Below the pieces are notes generated by a model. That model was given only the letters and a program-made list of their open reading frames with translations. It ran no database searches and had not been told where the DNA came from. Below, one piece after another: positions 1-8,079 of a DNA stretch of 64,000 nt; the stretch's first letter is position 1; each line of letters opens with the position of its first letter. A program made the position numbers and the translations under genes. This DNA is from Leuconostoc lactis (GTDB taxonomy: Bacteria; Bacillota; Bacilli; Lactobacillales; Lactobacillaceae): positions 597,001-661,000 of the forward strand of contig NZ_CP042420.1 of assembly GCF_007954625.1 (NCBI RefSeq), given 5' to 3'.

Positions 1-857
1 ACGAAGTACTTGTTAACTTCTTCTTCGTTGTAAATCTTCAAAGCGTTGAAGGCAGCGTTCTTAGCGGCACGGATATCCTTGTCAGTGAATGAGTCAGGCT
101 TTTCCATGGCCAACCAACCGACGATTTGCATCGTGTGGTTTTGAATCATGTCGAGCAAAGCACCGGCTGTGTCATAGTAACCGGCACGTTCTTCAACACC
201 CAAGACTTCTGACAATGTCACTTGCACGTTCTTGATGTAGTCCTTATTCCAGGCTGCATCAAAGATTGGGTTACCAAAACGCAAAGCCGCAATATTTTGG
301 ACCATTTCCTTACCAAGGTAGTGGTCAATACGGAACAATTGGTCATCATCAAAGGCGTTTTCCAATTCATTTTGCAACTTTTCAGCTGTTTCATATGATG
401 TCCCAAATGGCTTTTCGATCATCAAACGGTTATAACCAGTTGTGGCCAACAAACCTTCTGACTTCAAATACTTTGCAATCGTCCCAAAGAAACGTGGAGC
501 AACAGACATATAGAAAATACGGTTACCATCAATGCCAAACTTGTCAGAAGCTTCTTCGATTGCTGACTTCAAAACGCTGTATGACGCCGCATCCGTAACG
601 TCATGGGCACGATATGAGAAGTGTTCAATGAATGCTTCGGCTTGTGCCTTGTCGTCTGCCGCGTCAGCGATTGAGTCGCGCACAAGTTGCTTGAATTCAT
701 CTTCAGTCAAGTCTTGACGGGCTGTTCCAACAATGGCGAAATGTTCTTGCAAATAACCTTTCTTGAAGAGGTTAAAAACTGATGGGTAAAGCTTACGCTT
801 TGCCAAATCACCAGTAGCACCGAAAAATGTGACTAACGTCTTGAGTTCTGAAACCAT
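1..857 (-). CDS. zwf: Glucose-6-phosphate 1-dehydrogenase, C-terminal part cut off by window edge
   Basis: The enzyme oxidises glucose-6-phosphate to 6-phosphogluconolactone, the entry step of the oxidative part of the phosphoketolase pathway, in the cytoplasm. About 285 codons are present from the ATG at 857. The N-terminal dinucleotide-binding motif GATGDLAKRK is visible, followed by GTARQ, where Leuconostoc enzymes carry the Arg/Gln pair tied to dual NAD/NADP use. The active-site motif RIDHYLGKE and the catalytic-His segment DMIQNHTMQ are intact. The start is supported by AAGGGG about 8 nt upstream, and a minus-strand -10 (TATAAT, 900-895) lies further up. The reading is open to the window edge, so the gene is partial only because the window ends. 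Dual cofactor use is inferred from family knowledge. Confidence 0.97.
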   Translation of the reverse strand, partial: MVSELKTLVTFFGATGDLAKRKLYPSVFNLFKKGYLQEHFAIVGTARQDLTEDEFKQLVRDSIADAADDKAQAEAFIEHFSYRAHDVTDAASYSVLKSAIEEASDKFGIDGNRIFYMSVAPRFFGTIAKYLKSEGLLATTGYNRLMIEKPFGTSYETAEKLQNELENAFDDDQLFRIDHYLGKEMVQNIAALRFGNPIFDAAWNKDYIKNVQVTLSEVLGVEERAGYYDTAGALLDMIQNHTMQIVGWLAMEKPDSFTDKDIRAAKNAAFNALKIYNEEEVNKYF

Positions 858-894
858 GATGTTCCCCTTAATATTATAATTAAATTCATCTACC

Positions 895-900
895 ATTATA
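895..900 (-). promoter_or_regulatory. -10 box of zwf
   Basis: On the minus strand a perfect TATAAT stands about 40 nt before the zwf ATG. No good -35 hexamer was found at 16-18 nt spacing, so only the -10 is called. Confidence 0.45.
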
Positions 901-1052
901 ACGCAAAACGGGGTGAAAAGTACCTATTTCACAAACAGATTCATTGCGTGATGCATCATTTCAGACGTTGCAACTCGTTGATATGTGGTACGGAAAAGGT
1001 TAATCGATACAACATGCTATACCAAGTTGGCTAGCAATCAGTAGGCATCATT

Positions 1053-1086
1053 AAAAACGCTTCTGGCATTGCCAGAAGCGTTTTTT
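1053..1086 (-). terminator. Rho-independent terminator of the three-hydrolase operon
   Basis: A perfect stem (ACGCTTCTGGC, 3-nt loop, GCCAGAAGCGT) is flanked by A and T runs on both sides, so it can act in both directions. It lies just after the stop of the minus-strand hydrolase that ends at 1095. Confidence 0.9.
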
Positions 1087-1094
1087 GTCGTGTA

Positions 1095-1973
1095 TTAGGC
1101 GAGTAAGTCATGTACAAAATCGGCAAAGGATTGTTCACCAATCGGCGTTTTTACCACGGTAAATCCGTGGTAGGACGCTGGATAACGCGCGACGGTGACG
1201 CGCACATAAGCAGCCACGAGATGTTGGGCAAAGTTTTCCGCTTCATCGCGTAGGCTATCAAATTCGGCCGTGTGGATAATGGTTGGTGGAAAGCCCATGA
1301 GTTCCGCTTTGGTCGCAACAATGGGCGACACGAGCGGATTGTGTCGCGTTTTTCCGGTATCATCTTGGAGATAAAACTGATTCATCAGACGGGATTCGTC
1401 AATAGCAATCCCTTGGCCGTCGGGATAATTTTTATCTTCAGGATCTGTATCTAAATCAAGTACCGGAAAGTCAAGCATCAGCTTATCGGCTAATTTTAAA
1501 CCGTGAGCTTTGGCTTGTAGTTGGGTCGTAACAGCTAAATTACCGCCTGCGCTATGTCCCATCACAATCAAAGGATGACCAAGCGGAGCAAAACTACTGA
1601 AGTGCTCTAATACATAAATGTAGGCACCAAATGCCGCGTTAACCGCTGCTGGAAAGGGATGTTCAGGTGCGACGGGATAGTCGACATCAACCACGGTGTA
1701 ATTGGTGGCAAAGACCAACGATTTGGCAAAGGCAAAATCACCTTGTGTCCAAGGATACATAAAGCCAGAGCCACGGAAGTTTAAAATGACCCCTTGACTG
1801 GGTAAGTAACTCGGTGCATAAATATACAATTTAACAGGCGCTTGGTCAGCAACGTCAATGGTGAGCGTTGATTGATGCAGGCCGGTCTGGCGTGATTCGG
1901 GCAAAGGCACATCATAAGCCTCACTGCGTTTGCGTAAAACTTGGGCTTGGGCGAGCAAATCATCTTGTGTCAT
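1095..1973 (-). CDS. Alpha/beta hydrolase (esterase/lipase, hormone-sensitive-lipase-like)
   Basis: A 292-residue cytoplasmic hydrolase without signal peptide, probably an esterase for short acyl or acetyl groups. The nucleophile elbow GHSAGGN puts the serine at S141; the acid is likely D239 (FDSLRDE) and the base H269 (SYHGF). The position of the usual oxyanion motif HGGG holds FRGSGF (about residues 66-71), so the first His is missing. It is the last gene of a minus-strand set of three hydrolases, 7 nt after the preceding stop, with a weak AAGGA ahead. The context of sugar transporter and cinnamoyl-esterase-like gene suggests de-esterification of imported plant oligosaccharides; the substrate is inference. 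Confidence 0.85.
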   Translation of the reverse strand: MTQDDLLAQAQVLRKRSEAYDVPLPESRQTGLHQSTLTIDVADQAPVKLYIYAPSYLPSQGVILNFRGSGFMYPWTQGDFAFAKSLVFATNYTVVDVDYPVAPEHPFPAAVNAAFGAYIYVLEHFSSFAPLGHPLIVMGHSAGGNLAVTTQLQAKAHGLKLADKLMLDFPVLDLDTDPEDKNYPDGQGIAIDESRLMNQFYLQDDTGKTRHNPLVSPIVATKAELMGFPPTIIHTAEFDSLRDEAENFAQHLVAAYVRVTVARYPASYHGFTVVKTPIGEQSFADFVHDLLA

Positions 1974-1980
1974 CGTATCA

Positions 1981-2766
1981 TTATCCTTCCGTCATGGTGA
2001 GCCAGGTAAATGCGGTTGCGAGTTGTTGATCCCAGAAATCCCAATCATGATCACCAGGTAAACTTGTCCAAGTGTAGTGAGCGCCGAATGTCGCTTGTAG
2101 TTGGTGACTGAAAGTAAGATTAGGCGCATAAAGGGGATCTTGTTCACCGCAAGCCGTGTAGATATCTAAGGGCCATTTAGTGACATCATATTGTGCCAAT
2201 GTTGCGCTCAAAGATAACGGTTTGGCATGGATATCTTGCCCGTCAAAAACCAGATTAAAATCAGGCATGGCAAAGATAGCGCGTTTTTCGTAGAAATCTG
2301 CTAAATCGACCACCGCAGATAAGGCCACAATCCGGCTAAAATGCTGTGGTTGGTTCAGCCCCCATTTTAATGCGCCATAACCGCCCATCGAATTCCCCAT
2401 GACAACATTGTCTTCACGAGCGCTACTCAGTGGGAGTAGGGCGCGTAATCGTTGGGGTAATTCCTGTGTGATAAAGTCCCAGTAGCGCTGGCCGTGGGCC
2501 ATATTGTTGTAAAAACTGCGATCGGCATTCGGCATGACCACCGCATAGCCACTGGCCGTGGCATAACGCTCTAAGCCGGTCATGCGGTACCAATCGGTTG
2601 CATCGCCAGATAGACCGTGCAGTAACCAGACGGTTTTTAGCGGTTGAGCATGCAGTTGGTCATAAGCGACCGTGCCATCAGCCTCGCGTTTTTCCGGTAC
2701 GATGATGTTGACTTCGGTCATTTTATTGAGCGTATTTGAGAAGTAATGCAGGGTCATAAAAGCCAT
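1981..2766 (-). CDS. Esterase of the tributyrin-esterase / esterase D family
   Basis: A 261-residue alpha/beta hydrolase. It has WLLHGLSGDATDW near residue 50 (oxyanion region), nucleophile motif GNSMGGYG with S126, acid near D210 (EQDPLY) and base H240 (GDHDWDFW). This combination is typical of the tributyrin esterase (EstA) and acetyl-xylan/feruloyl esterase-like group. The ATG at 2766 is chosen because GGAGA stands about 6 nt before it; an in-frame TTG at 2778 overlaps that Shine-Dalgarno and is unlikely. It sits in the middle of the three-gene minus-strand set. No signal peptide is seen, so it works inside the cell. Exact substrate unknown. Confidence 0.87.
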   Translation of the reverse strand: MAFMTLHYFSNTLNKMTEVNIIVPEKREADGTVAYDQLHAQPLKTVWLLHGLSGDATDWYRMTGLERYATASGYAVVMPNADRSFYNNMAHGQRYWDFITQELPQRLRALLPLSSAREDNVVMGNSMGGYGALKWGLNQPQHFSRIVALSAVVDLADFYEKRAIFAMPDFNLVFDGQDIHAKPLSLSATLAQYDVTKWPLDIYTACGEQDPLYAPNLTFSHQLQATFGAHYTWTSLPGDHDWDFWDQQLATAFTWLTMTEG

Positions 2767-2795
2767 AATTTTCTCCAAATTGTGTGTGATTAAAC

Positions 2796-3926
2796 TTAAA
2801 CGATGACGGGTAATGTAGGTGCTTTTTTGGTGTGATCAGCTAAAAATGCCAAGACAATCGCTTTGGCTGCCGGCGACCAAAAGGCATCGGTCCCGTGGTT
2901 GCTGCCCTTCATGGTGACAAATTGATTCGGCACGTTCACGGCATCAAGTGCCTTTTTGAGGAGGACACTCTGTTGAAAGGGGACAATCATATCTAACGTG
3001 CCATGGAAAATTAAAAATGGTGGCAGGCCAGCGTGCAGATGTGTGACCGGATCAGCTTGTTGCATGATATCAGCGGTCGGGTCGATGGCTTGATGGCCAA
3101 AATAGGCGCCCACCCAGCTGTCAGCGGAACGATGTTCCTGAATAGATGGTGCCAAATCCAGATCTTGTAAGGTCGTTGGGCCGTAAAAGTCAATTACGGC
3201 ATTAAAGGTGCGATTTTTGGGCGTTGTTTTAAAAAAGGCCGCTTCGCTTTGAGTCGCTGCCGTCATAATGGCTGTGTAAGCTCCAGAGGATTCACCCCAA
3301 AGTACCAGTTGGTCAGGATCAATATGGTAGTCTTTGGCGTGAGCCACAAGAAAATCAATGGCGGCATTCACATCTTGAATCGTGGACGGAAAAGTCCCGC
3401 CTTTGTCACTGCCTTGATATGCCACAGCGGCCACAACATAGCCTTGTTGGGCAATGTCGACCAAGTGGGGTAAGTGCAGGCCGATTTCTTGGGTAGCAAA
3501 GGCTGAGCCTTGAATCCAGATAATTAAGGGAAATTGCCGCTGATCATTAACACCGGTTTCTGGGATATAGACAGGTGGGATAAGCAAATCCAGCACCAAA
3601 CCAGGTTGCCGATCATCATAGACGATATTCGTGAAACACATGGGCATTTTAGGTGTGTCATCACCGATTAAGCGTGTGGCCCCGGGGATAAGCGTCTGAT
3701 CTTCAGGAAAATCACGCACTGAAAATGGCGCAAGATACTGTGGTTGGGTAGACAATTGACTGACCTCCAAATCATCGTTAAGTTTATCGCAATTATAATA
3801 CGACTTCATAGTAAACGCGTTGTGCTGATATGTCAAGCGCAAACCACATTGTTCATAAGTTGTTTTCAGCTGTTGTAATGGAAACAATAACTGACTGATG
3901 TCATATTTATGGCGTACGCTTGACAT
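2796..3926 (-). CDS. Alpha/beta hydrolase (carboxylesterase-like, large)
   Basis: A 376-residue hydrolase, longer than its neighbours by an N-terminal extension of about 110 residues with no recognised domain. The core shows WIQGSAF (oxyanion region, again lacking the HGGG His), nucleophile motif GESSGAY (S213), acid D312 (HGTLDMIVP) and base H344 (GSNHGTDAFW). It begins the minus-strand set of three. The ATG at 3926 has no Shine-Dalgarno; a minus-strand TATAAT (3946-3941) lies only 14 nt upstream, so the leader would be very short, or the true start lies further in. Its start codon overlaps the -35 box of the divergent transporter promoter, so the two directions may interfere. Confidence 0.83.
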   Translation of the reverse strand: MSSVRHKYDISQLLFPLQQLKTTYEQCGLRLTYQHNAFTMKSYYNCDKLNDDLEVSQLSTQPQYLAPFSVRDFPEDQTLIPGATRLIGDDTPKMPMCFTNIVYDDRQPGLVLDLLIPPVYIPETGVNDQRQFPLIIWIQGSAFATQEIGLHLPHLVDIAQQGYVVAAVAYQGSDKGGTFPSTIQDVNAAIDFLVAHAKDYHIDPDQLVLWGESSGAYTAIMTAATQSEAAFFKTTPKNRTFNAVIDFYGPTTLQDLDLAPSIQEHRSADSWVGAYFGHQAIDPTADIMQQADPVTHLHAGLPPFLIFHGTLDMIVPFQQSVLLKKALDAVNVPNQFVTMKGSNHGTDAFWSPAAKAIVLAFLADHTKKAPTLPVIV

Positions 3927-3948
3927 AACAAAATATCGCGATTATAAT
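3920..3948 (+). promoter_or_regulatory. Consensus promoter for the GPH transporter operon
   Basis: TTGACA (3920-3925) and TATAAT (3943-3948) are separated by exactly 17 nt. The -35 box overlaps the start codon of the divergent hydrolase, and the -10 sits in the symmetric block ATTATAAT, which also reads as TATAAT on the minus strand. Confidence 0.85.
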
Positions 3949-3963
3949 AAGGGCGGTTAAAAA

Positions 3964-3977
3964 TGTAAGCGTTTTCG
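3964..3977 (+). promoter_or_regulatory. cre-like operator (CcpA) in the divergent region
   Basis: TGTAAGCGTTTTCG matches the catabolite-responsive element consensus except for the last base. It lies just downstream of the expected start of transcription of the transporter operon. The inner AGCG-TTTT-CGCT symmetry also resembles a LacI-type operator, so the LacI regulator encoded at 6177-7160 is an alternative binder. Confidence 0.65.
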
Positions 3978-4004
3978 CTGGCCTTGATTGAGGAGGATAC
4001 TCAA

Positions 4005-5372
4005 ATGGAACAGAAATTAACCGTCGCAAACAAAGTTGCTTATGGTATGAGTGACTTTGGTAATAACTTGGTGTTTGTCGCAGCGACAAACTACCTGATG
4101 TTTTACTATACGGATGTCGCCAGTATTAGCTTAGCGGCAACCGGCATTTTATTTTTGGTGGTTCGGATTTTTGACGCCTTTGCCGGTCCTATATTTGGTA
4201 TCTTAGTGGATAAGACGCAAACACGTTTTGGTAAAGTTCGGCCGTGGTTCTTATGGATGGCAGTGCCGTACGCCGTATCAGCCGTGTTACTGTTCTCCAT
4301 TGCGTTTTTCCCAGCAAATGCGCGGTTGCCGTTAGCTTATGCCACGTATGCTATTTTCACCATCTGCTTTGCCGGTTTAGGCACGGCAATTAACGCCATT
4401 TTGCCCAGTCTGTCAGGGGATGCCAATGAGCGTGCCTCAGCCAATATGTTCCGTAACGTACTGGGGCAATTTGGTGGCTTGATTTCGGGGTTAGCGATTT
4501 TACCGCTAGTATCGTTGTTTGGTGGTCTCAATAGCCCGAAAGGGTTTACCATTGCGATGGGGATCTTTGCGGTGATTCTTGTCATGGCTGAAGTGTTCAC
4601 GTTTACCAATGTGCGTGAGAACGTGACGCCCGCACAAGAAAAGCCGGTCCCATTGCATGATAGTATTAAGGCGCTACTCCCTAACGGTCCGTGGTGGACC
4701 ATTATTATCACCAATATCATTATCTTCATTGGTGTGGTGGTCAAAAATTCTTCAACGGTTTACTTCTTTAAGTATGTGTTGCACAATGAGGGGATGTCAG
4801 CGATTGCTAATTTACTGAGTGCGCTGGCAATGATTATTGGCGCTATTACGATTCCGTTTTTGATTAAACATTTCCAAATGCGCACCGTTGTGGTTGGGAA
4901 TTTGGGTGTTGCCATTATTGGGCAGGGTGTCTTATATGTTGCGGCCCAACAAGCGACCATGGGGGTGGCACTATTAGGTGTTGCCGTTTCGGCCTTTGGT
5001 CTCGGTGCGGCGCAGAGCTTGATGTTTGTGATGACTGCCGAAACGGTTGACTATGGCGAATGGCGCTTTGGTGTTCGCGCCCAAGGTTTGCTGACGTCCG
5101 TTTCAGCCATTGGGGCCAGTATTGGGGCCGGACTTGCTGGTGTGATCAATAGTGACATTTTGGCACATTTCCATTTTGTCCCCAATATGACCCAGACAGC
5201 TTCAGGTATCATGGGCATTAATGTTTGCTTTGTTTATGGCCCAGCTTTGATTGATGCCATTTGTATCATCAGTATTATGTTCTATGGTTTGGATAAACTC
5301 AGTGCCAAGATGCACGCCGATTTGCAGGCGAAACGCCAAGATGAAATGAACGAAGGAGTCATGAATTCATGA
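4005..5372 (+). CDS. GPH-family sugar:cation symporter
   Basis: A 455-residue membrane transporter of the glycoside-pentoside-hexuronide:cation (melibiose carrier) family with about 12 hydrophobic segments. The N-terminal KVAYGMSDFGNNL and the loop DKTQTRFGKVRPW are family hallmarks. The ATG at 4005 is preceded by a perfect AGGAGG 8 nt upstream; an in-frame TTG at 3984 would place that Shine-Dalgarno inside the gene. The stop overlaps the ATG of the next hydrolase (ATGA), indicating translational coupling. With cytoplasmic esterases on both sides, the likely cargo is an esterified plant oligosaccharide or glycoside; this is inference. It is likely under CcpA and the local LacI regulator. Confidence 0.9.
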   Translation: MEQKLTVANKVAYGMSDFGNNLVFVAATNYLMFYYTDVASISLAATGILFLVVRIFDAFAGPIFGILVDKTQTRFGKVRPWFLWMAVPYAVSAVLLFSIAFFPANARLPLAYATYAIFTICFAGLGTAINAILPSLSGDANERASANMFRNVLGQFGGLISGLAILPLVSLFGGLNSPKGFTIAMGIFAVILVMAEVFTFTNVRENVTPAQEKPVPLHDSIKALLPNGPWWTIIITNIIIFIGVVVKNSSTVYFFKYVLHNEGMSAIANLLSALAMIIGAITIPFLIKHFQMRTVVVGNLGVAIIGQGVLYVAAQQATMGVALLGVAVSAFGLGAAQSLMFVMTAETVDYGEWRFGVRAQGLLTSVSAIGASIGAGLAGVINSDILAHFHFVPNMTQTASGIMGINVCFVYGPALIDAICIISIMFYGLDKLSAKMHADLQAKRQDEMNEGVMNS

Positions 5373-6145
5373 TTAAGTATGTCAACACCACCATTAATGG
5401 GTTAACTTTGCGGGGGACGGCCTATGTGCCAGAGGACGTTATCGGTCCAGTGCCCACAGTGCTGTTATTTCACGGATTTGGCGCAGTACGGGATGAATAC
5501 TTTTGTTCGTTTGTCCAAATTAGTCGCCAACTCGCACAGCGTGGCATTGCCGCAATTGCCTTTGATTTCTCTGGTCATGGTGAAAGTGATGGCGAATTTA
5601 TCGACTTCACGTTTAGTAATGAAGTCTATGAAGGCACACAATTAGTGGCGTTTGTGAAGACGTTGGATTTTGTGGATGAGACACGTGTAGCGTTGCTGGG
5701 GATGAGTCTAGGCAGTGTTGCGGCTAGTATGGTCGCTGGACTGGTCGGTGATGCTGTGATGGGCTTGTGTCTTTGGTCACCGGCTGCTGTTTTCCAAGAT
5801 GAGATTTTGGAAAATCAAACCTTGCAAGGTAAGTCTATTGCAACGGTTGCTGAAGATGGTTATTTTGATTTTAATTCGATGAAGTTAGGCCCACAATTCT
5901 TTGAGGATGTGAAGACGGTTGACATATACTCAACTGCCAAACAATATCTTGGTCCGGTTAAGATCATCCATGGGGCGTCGGACACGATTGCCCCAGTGAG
6001 CTATGCGCAAAAGTACGTTGACACTTATCAACAACCCGTTGATTTAACAGTGGTACCAGGAGCAGATCACAGTTGGGGGGATGTGCCAACTCGGGAATCA
6101 TTATTTAACGCAACCTTGGCATTCTTTGATAAACTATATAAATAG
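5369..6145 (+). CDS. Cinnamoyl (feruloyl) esterase-like alpha/beta hydrolase
   Basis: A 258-residue hydrolase with FHGFGAVRDEY (oxyanion), FDFSGHGESDGEF, nucleophile motif GMSLGS (S113), acid D205 (HGASDTIAP) and base H234 (GADHSWG). The order and wording of these blocks follow lactobacillary cinnamoyl esterases (Lj0536 type), which release hydroxycinnamic acids from their esters. It overlaps the transporter gene by 4 nt, so uptake and hydrolysis are coupled. No signal peptide. Specificity for hydroxycinnamoyl rather than acetyl groups is inference from family resemblance and needs an assay. Confidence 0.85.
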   Translation: MIKYVNTTINGLTLRGTAYVPEDVIGPVPTVLLFHGFGAVRDEYFCSFVQISRQLAQRGIAAIAFDFSGHGESDGEFIDFTFSNEVYEGTQLVAFVKTLDFVDETRVALLGMSLGSVAASMVAGLVGDAVMGLCLWSPAAVFQDEILENQTLQGKSIATVAEDGYFDFNSMKLGPQFFEDVKTVDIYSTAKQYLGPVKIIHGASDTIAPVSYAQKYVDTYQQPVDLTVVPGADHSWGDVPTRESLFNATLAFFDKLYK

Positions 6146-6176
6146 AAAAGAGTCAATTGAACTGAGGGTAGATAAA

Positions 6177-7160
6177 TTGGGTTATACGTTAAAAGATGTG
6201 GCAGAACGCGCTGGCGTTTCTCTGACAACAGTGTCACGTGTGATTAACAAGCGTGGTTATTTTTCCGAACAAACAGAAGCGCGCATTTATGCGGCGATGC
6301 AGGCATTAAATTATCAGCCAAATTCGGTGGCGCGGTCACTGTCAGGGAAAAAAACGAAGCTTATTGGGGTCATTTTAACGAATACACAAAACCCATTTAA
6401 TGCCGAATTACTGGAAAAAATCGAGGCTGAGTTATTTGAACGGTCTTATAAAGTGATTATTGCTAACAGTTCCGATAATCCTGAAAAAGAGCGTGCTTAT
6501 ATTAGTATGCTCCAATCAAATCAGGTGGATGGCTTGATTACGGCATCGCATAATATGATTATTGATGCTTATCATGACTTGAATTTGCCAGTGGTGTCAC
6601 TTGACCGGTACTTTGGACCGCAAATTCCGACCATCAGTTCGGATAACTTCTCTGGCGGTCAAATGGCTGCCCAAAACCTAATTGCAGGTGGCGCTAAGCG
6701 GTTGCTTGTCTTTTCGGGTGAAATGCACGATATTAACCCAACGGTTGACCGTACTAATGGGTTCATGGTCGCAAGTCAAAAACAAGGCCTGACGCCAGTT
6801 GTCCAAGTGCTACCTAGTGATGCCACGGTGAATTTCCGGAAAATGTTAATGCATCAAGCCATTACCGAACAGCAACCAGATGGCATTATGGCCACCGATG
6901 ACGCGACAGCGCTGTTAGTGCTTGAAGTATTGCGCACGATGACTTTACGTGTGCCACAAGATGTCCAAGTCATCGGGTATGATGGGAGTGCGTTTGTTTT
7001 ACAAAGTTTTCCAGAACTATCAACGGTGGTGCAACCAATTGCCGATTTGGCCAAAACGTTAGTTGATGTGCTGCTCACTAAAATTGACCAACCAGAACGC
7101 TCGCAAGAGCGACAATATATGTTCCCGGTCACTTTTCATCGCGGGACGACGACGAAATAA
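6177..7160 (+). CDS. LacI-family transcriptional regulator
   Basis: A 327-residue repressor: helix-turn-helix at the N terminus (YTLKDVAERAGVSLTTVSRVIN) and a periplasmic-binding-like effector domain from about residue 60. The start is TTG 6177, preceded by GAGGG 8 nt upstream; in-frame ATGs further up lie inside the esterase gene and have no Shine-Dalgarno. It is the last gene of the transporter-esterase operon, 31 nt after it, and is the natural candidate to control this operon and perhaps the divergent esterases, probably by binding the symmetric AGCG/CGCT element near 3968. The effector sugar is unknown. Confidence 0.9.
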   Translation: MGYTLKDVAERAGVSLTTVSRVINKRGYFSEQTEARIYAAMQALNYQPNSVARSLSGKKTKLIGVILTNTQNPFNAELLEKIEAELFERSYKVIIANSSDNPEKERAYISMLQSNQVDGLITASHNMIIDAYHDLNLPVVSLDRYFGPQIPTISSDNFSGGQMAAQNLIAGGAKRLLVFSGEMHDINPTVDRTNGFMVASQKQGLTPVVQVLPSDATVNFRKMLMHQAITEQQPDGIMATDDATALLVLEVLRTMTLRVPQDVQVIGYDGSAFVLQSFPELSTVVQPIADLAKTLVDVLLTKIDQPERSQERQYMFPVTFHRGTTTK

Positions 7161-7164
7161 TATG

Positions 7165-7211
7165 ACCAAAAAAACAGCCTCGACGCATTTAGTCGTGGCT
7201 GTTTTTTTGGT
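7165..7211. terminator. Bidirectional terminator between convergent genes
   Basis: Perfect arms (ACCAAAAAAACAGCC and its complement) enclose a shorter inner stem; A/T runs on both sides serve both the LacI gene and the convergent small gene. Confidence 0.9.
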
Positions 7212-7232
7212 ATACGGTAGTAGTCTCCATAA

Positions 7233-7505
7233 TTATCTAAAAAATCGCAGATTGTAGAGGATACCCACGAACCAATCTTTTTGATGTAATTTTTTGAGCA
7301 GTAGGAGACCGTCCGTAGATAACTTACCGTTAAGCGATAGAATCTGAAGCGAATGGGCTAAAAGTCCCATCTCTCGATATTGTGAGACATGCTGATCATT
7401 TAATTGATTAAGTGTTTTAGAAATAATGGTTTTTTCAGTATCAGTTAAATTGGCGTGATTTGATACGAAAGACACTAAGAATTTCTGGTCATTGTTTTTA
7501 AACAT
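7233..7505 (-). CDS. Small protein of unknown function (90 aa)
   Basis: A 90-residue, probably helical, charged protein starting MFKNNDQKFL. The ATG at 7505 is supported by GAGGAGA about 6 nt upstream, a strong site that makes the gene likely real. No membrane segment or motif is recognised. Size and helical character resemble small bacteriocin-immunity-type proteins, but no bacteriocin gene is seen nearby, so this is only a possibility. It converges on the LacI gene and shares its bidirectional terminator. The decayed T-box (7607-7667) lies behind it on the opposite strand. Confidence 0.6.
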   Translation of the reverse strand: MFKNNDQKFLVSFVSNHANLTDTEKTIISKTLNQLNDQHVSQYREMGLLAHSLQILSLNGKLSTDGLLLLKKLHQKDWFVGILYNLRFFR

Positions 7506-7606
7506 AAGTGTCTCCTCTGGTGACAAGCAAAAAGTGACAAAGGTTAAGATAATTAATATTTGATTTGATTAATGATAGCACACTGAAAATAGTAACACAA
7601 TTTGAT

Positions 7607-7667
7607 TTATCAAATAGCGAATTCATGTCATTTTTAACGGGTAAACTAGGTAGTATCACGCAGTTTT
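7607..7667 (+). pseudogene. Decayed T-box antiterminator segment
   Basis: These 61 nt align without gaps to 8205-8265 of the intact T-box, offset exactly 598 nt, with 46 identical positions by hand count. The T-box core is degraded: the TGGT that pairs with the tRNA acceptor end has become TAGT. Stem I with its specifier loop is not visible upstream. It is best read as a relic of a duplicated or older T-box leader. Confidence 0.65.
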
Positions 7668-7738
7668 GTCAACTTTTGTTATTCAGAGCAGTGTTTATTT
7701 TGGCGATTGAAGATAAAACATGACCGGTAATACACAAA

Positions 7739-7780
7739 ATAAAAAGGCTAATGTCTCGGGAGGAAGTCAAAAGCCTTTTT
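7739..7780 (+). terminator. Hairpin with T run, probably a terminator
   Basis: AAAAAGGCT and AGCCTTTTT enclose a 22-nt loop. It follows the decayed T-box and may be the remains of that element's own terminator. Confidence 0.5.
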
Positions 7781-8040
7781 ATGTTAGCGTTACGCTTATT
7801 AATAAAGAGAAGAGGAGATAAAGCCAGTTGGTTAGGTTGGCTATGTCTTAAATATTACAGTTAAAAATTTAAATAAAAATATAACCGAAATAAAATGAAA
7901 ATAAAATTTTGGGGATATGAAGGAGAAAAAGATCCGTCATGGTATAAATTGTGAAAAATAGTATAAATATGCATATTTTGATAAAAAACGGCAGTTATCT
8001 CTGAATTCATACGTTAGCGTGTCGTTTGATAAAGTATCAC
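7781..8040. other. AT-rich stretch without recognisable gene
   Basis: About 260 nt, strongly AT-rich. Two very short open frames (27 and 19 codons, at 7781 and 7896) lack a properly placed Shine-Dalgarno and are not called. It may be the scar of a gene once driven by the decayed T-box. Confidence 0.5.
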
Positions 8041-8044
8041 CATG

Positions 8045-8073
8045 TTGACAGCCTACGCAAGGCATAGTAAACT
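8045..8073 (+). promoter_or_regulatory. Promoter of the T-box leader
   Basis: TTGACA (8045-8050) and TAAACT (8068-8073) are separated by 17 nt, placing transcription start near 8080, just ahead of T-box stem I. Confidence 0.75.
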
Positions 8074-8079
8074 AAGACT

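Noticed and set aside
4337..4744. Minus-strand open frame opposite the GPH symporter
   Set aside because: Antisense shadow of a well-supported transporter gene.
7781..7954. Two short peptides (27 and 19 codons) in the AT-rich gap before the T-box
   Set aside because: No properly spaced Shine-Dalgarno; the stretch is AT-rich enough to give such frames by chance.
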